Assembly: GCA_937892255.1 (NCBI GenBank)
Contig: CALAUL010000032.1
Coordinates: 1-6,819, forward strand
Source of the DNA: an uncultured Bacteroidales bacterium
GTDB taxonomy: Bacteria; Bacteroidota; Bacteroidia; Bacteroidales; Marinilabiliaceae
DNA length: 6,819 nucleotides
Reading direction: 5' to 3'
How positions within the stretch are numbered: position 1 is the stretch's first letter; the number at the start of each line of letters is the position of its first letter. Below the pieces are notes generated by a model. It ran no database searches. It had not been told where the DNA came from and saw nothing but the letters and a program-made list of their open reading frames with translations. The position numbers and the translations under genes were made by a program. Positions 6,617 to 6,819 of the stretch are shown here, piece after piece.

Positions 6617-6631
6617 GTAATTAAAGTACAA

Positions 6632-6819
6632 TAATGAAGTATGAGGAGATTATAACGTGATAAAAATAACGTAAAAAAGTCTTGATGTCGGCATGATAAA
6701 GATATGAAGTGAATATCCTGTCGGTGTCATCGGGGAAGCATCGTGTTGCGATTTGAAAGCAAACGGTTCAGTTTTGGCTAAATATCGCTTAAACTTCTCT
6801 GTTGTGAATCAATGGTGAA
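6632..6819. other. Upstream intergenic region to window edge, no gene supported
   Basis: AT-rich DNA upstream of the purM-like gene. All frames are broken by stops. On the minus strand a 13-residue open stretch entering from the right edge (ending FTIDSQQRSLSDI, stop at 6778-6780) could be the tail of another gene but matches nothing I know. A heptamer ATAACGT is repeated at 6652-6658 and 6666-6672, 14 nt apart, with no evident function. The ATG at 6812 is too close to the edge to judge. Confidence 0.4.

Noticed and set aside
6701..6717. GATAT / ATATC inverted repeat upstream of the purM-like gene
   Set aside because: A 5-bp AT-rich stem is expected by chance in this composition.

Overview
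The window looks like a chromosomal segment from a Bacteroidales bacterium, possibly Prevotellaceae or a relative. Four things support this: a DUF4250 small protein, a PurM-like/RF1 gene pair with Bacteroidales-style sequences, a TAnnTTTG-type -7 promoter box, and A-rich leaders in place of strong Shine-Dalgarno sites. I cannot name a species.

Left part (1-3868, + strand): a carbohydrate-degrading gene group. It starts with the C-terminal 480 residues of a glycoside hydrolase family 2 (GH2) enzyme whose 5' end lies outside the window. A 58-aa DUF4250 protein and a complete GH3 beta-glucosidase-like lipoprotein follow. The two gaps are 26 nt each with no visible promoter or terminator, so the three genes are probably one transcript. 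GH2 and GH3 exo-enzymes would together trim terminal sugars from oligosaccharides, with GH3 anchored to a membrane.

Middle (3869-4281): a 413-nt convergent intergenic region. It holds two unusual arrays built on one plan: six 6-bp palindromes separated by 5-nt spacers, an exact 11-nt period. Array 1 uses TGCGCA (six perfect copies, 3902-3962). Array 2 uses TTTAAA (four perfect copies flanked by degenerate ones, 4075-4135, plus one further near-copy). Array 1 folds as a whole into a 30-pair hairpin followed by six T residues, and its imperfections are G-U wobbles only when read as + strand RNA. It is therefore probably the GH3 terminator or a 3'-end stabiliser. These arrays are the most noteworthy content of the window. 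A simple perfect 12-bp hairpin (4229-4259) terminates the opposing operon.

Right part (4282-6616, - strand): a housekeeping pair, a PurM-family AIR synthase-like gene followed 19 nt later by prfA (release factor 1). A Bacteroidetes -7 box at 6609-6616 fixes the purM-like start as a GTG at 6577. This PurM has the family's ATP/substrate motifs in altered form and may be a paralogue rather than the canonical purine enzyme. The last 188 nt (6632-6819) hold no gene I can support.
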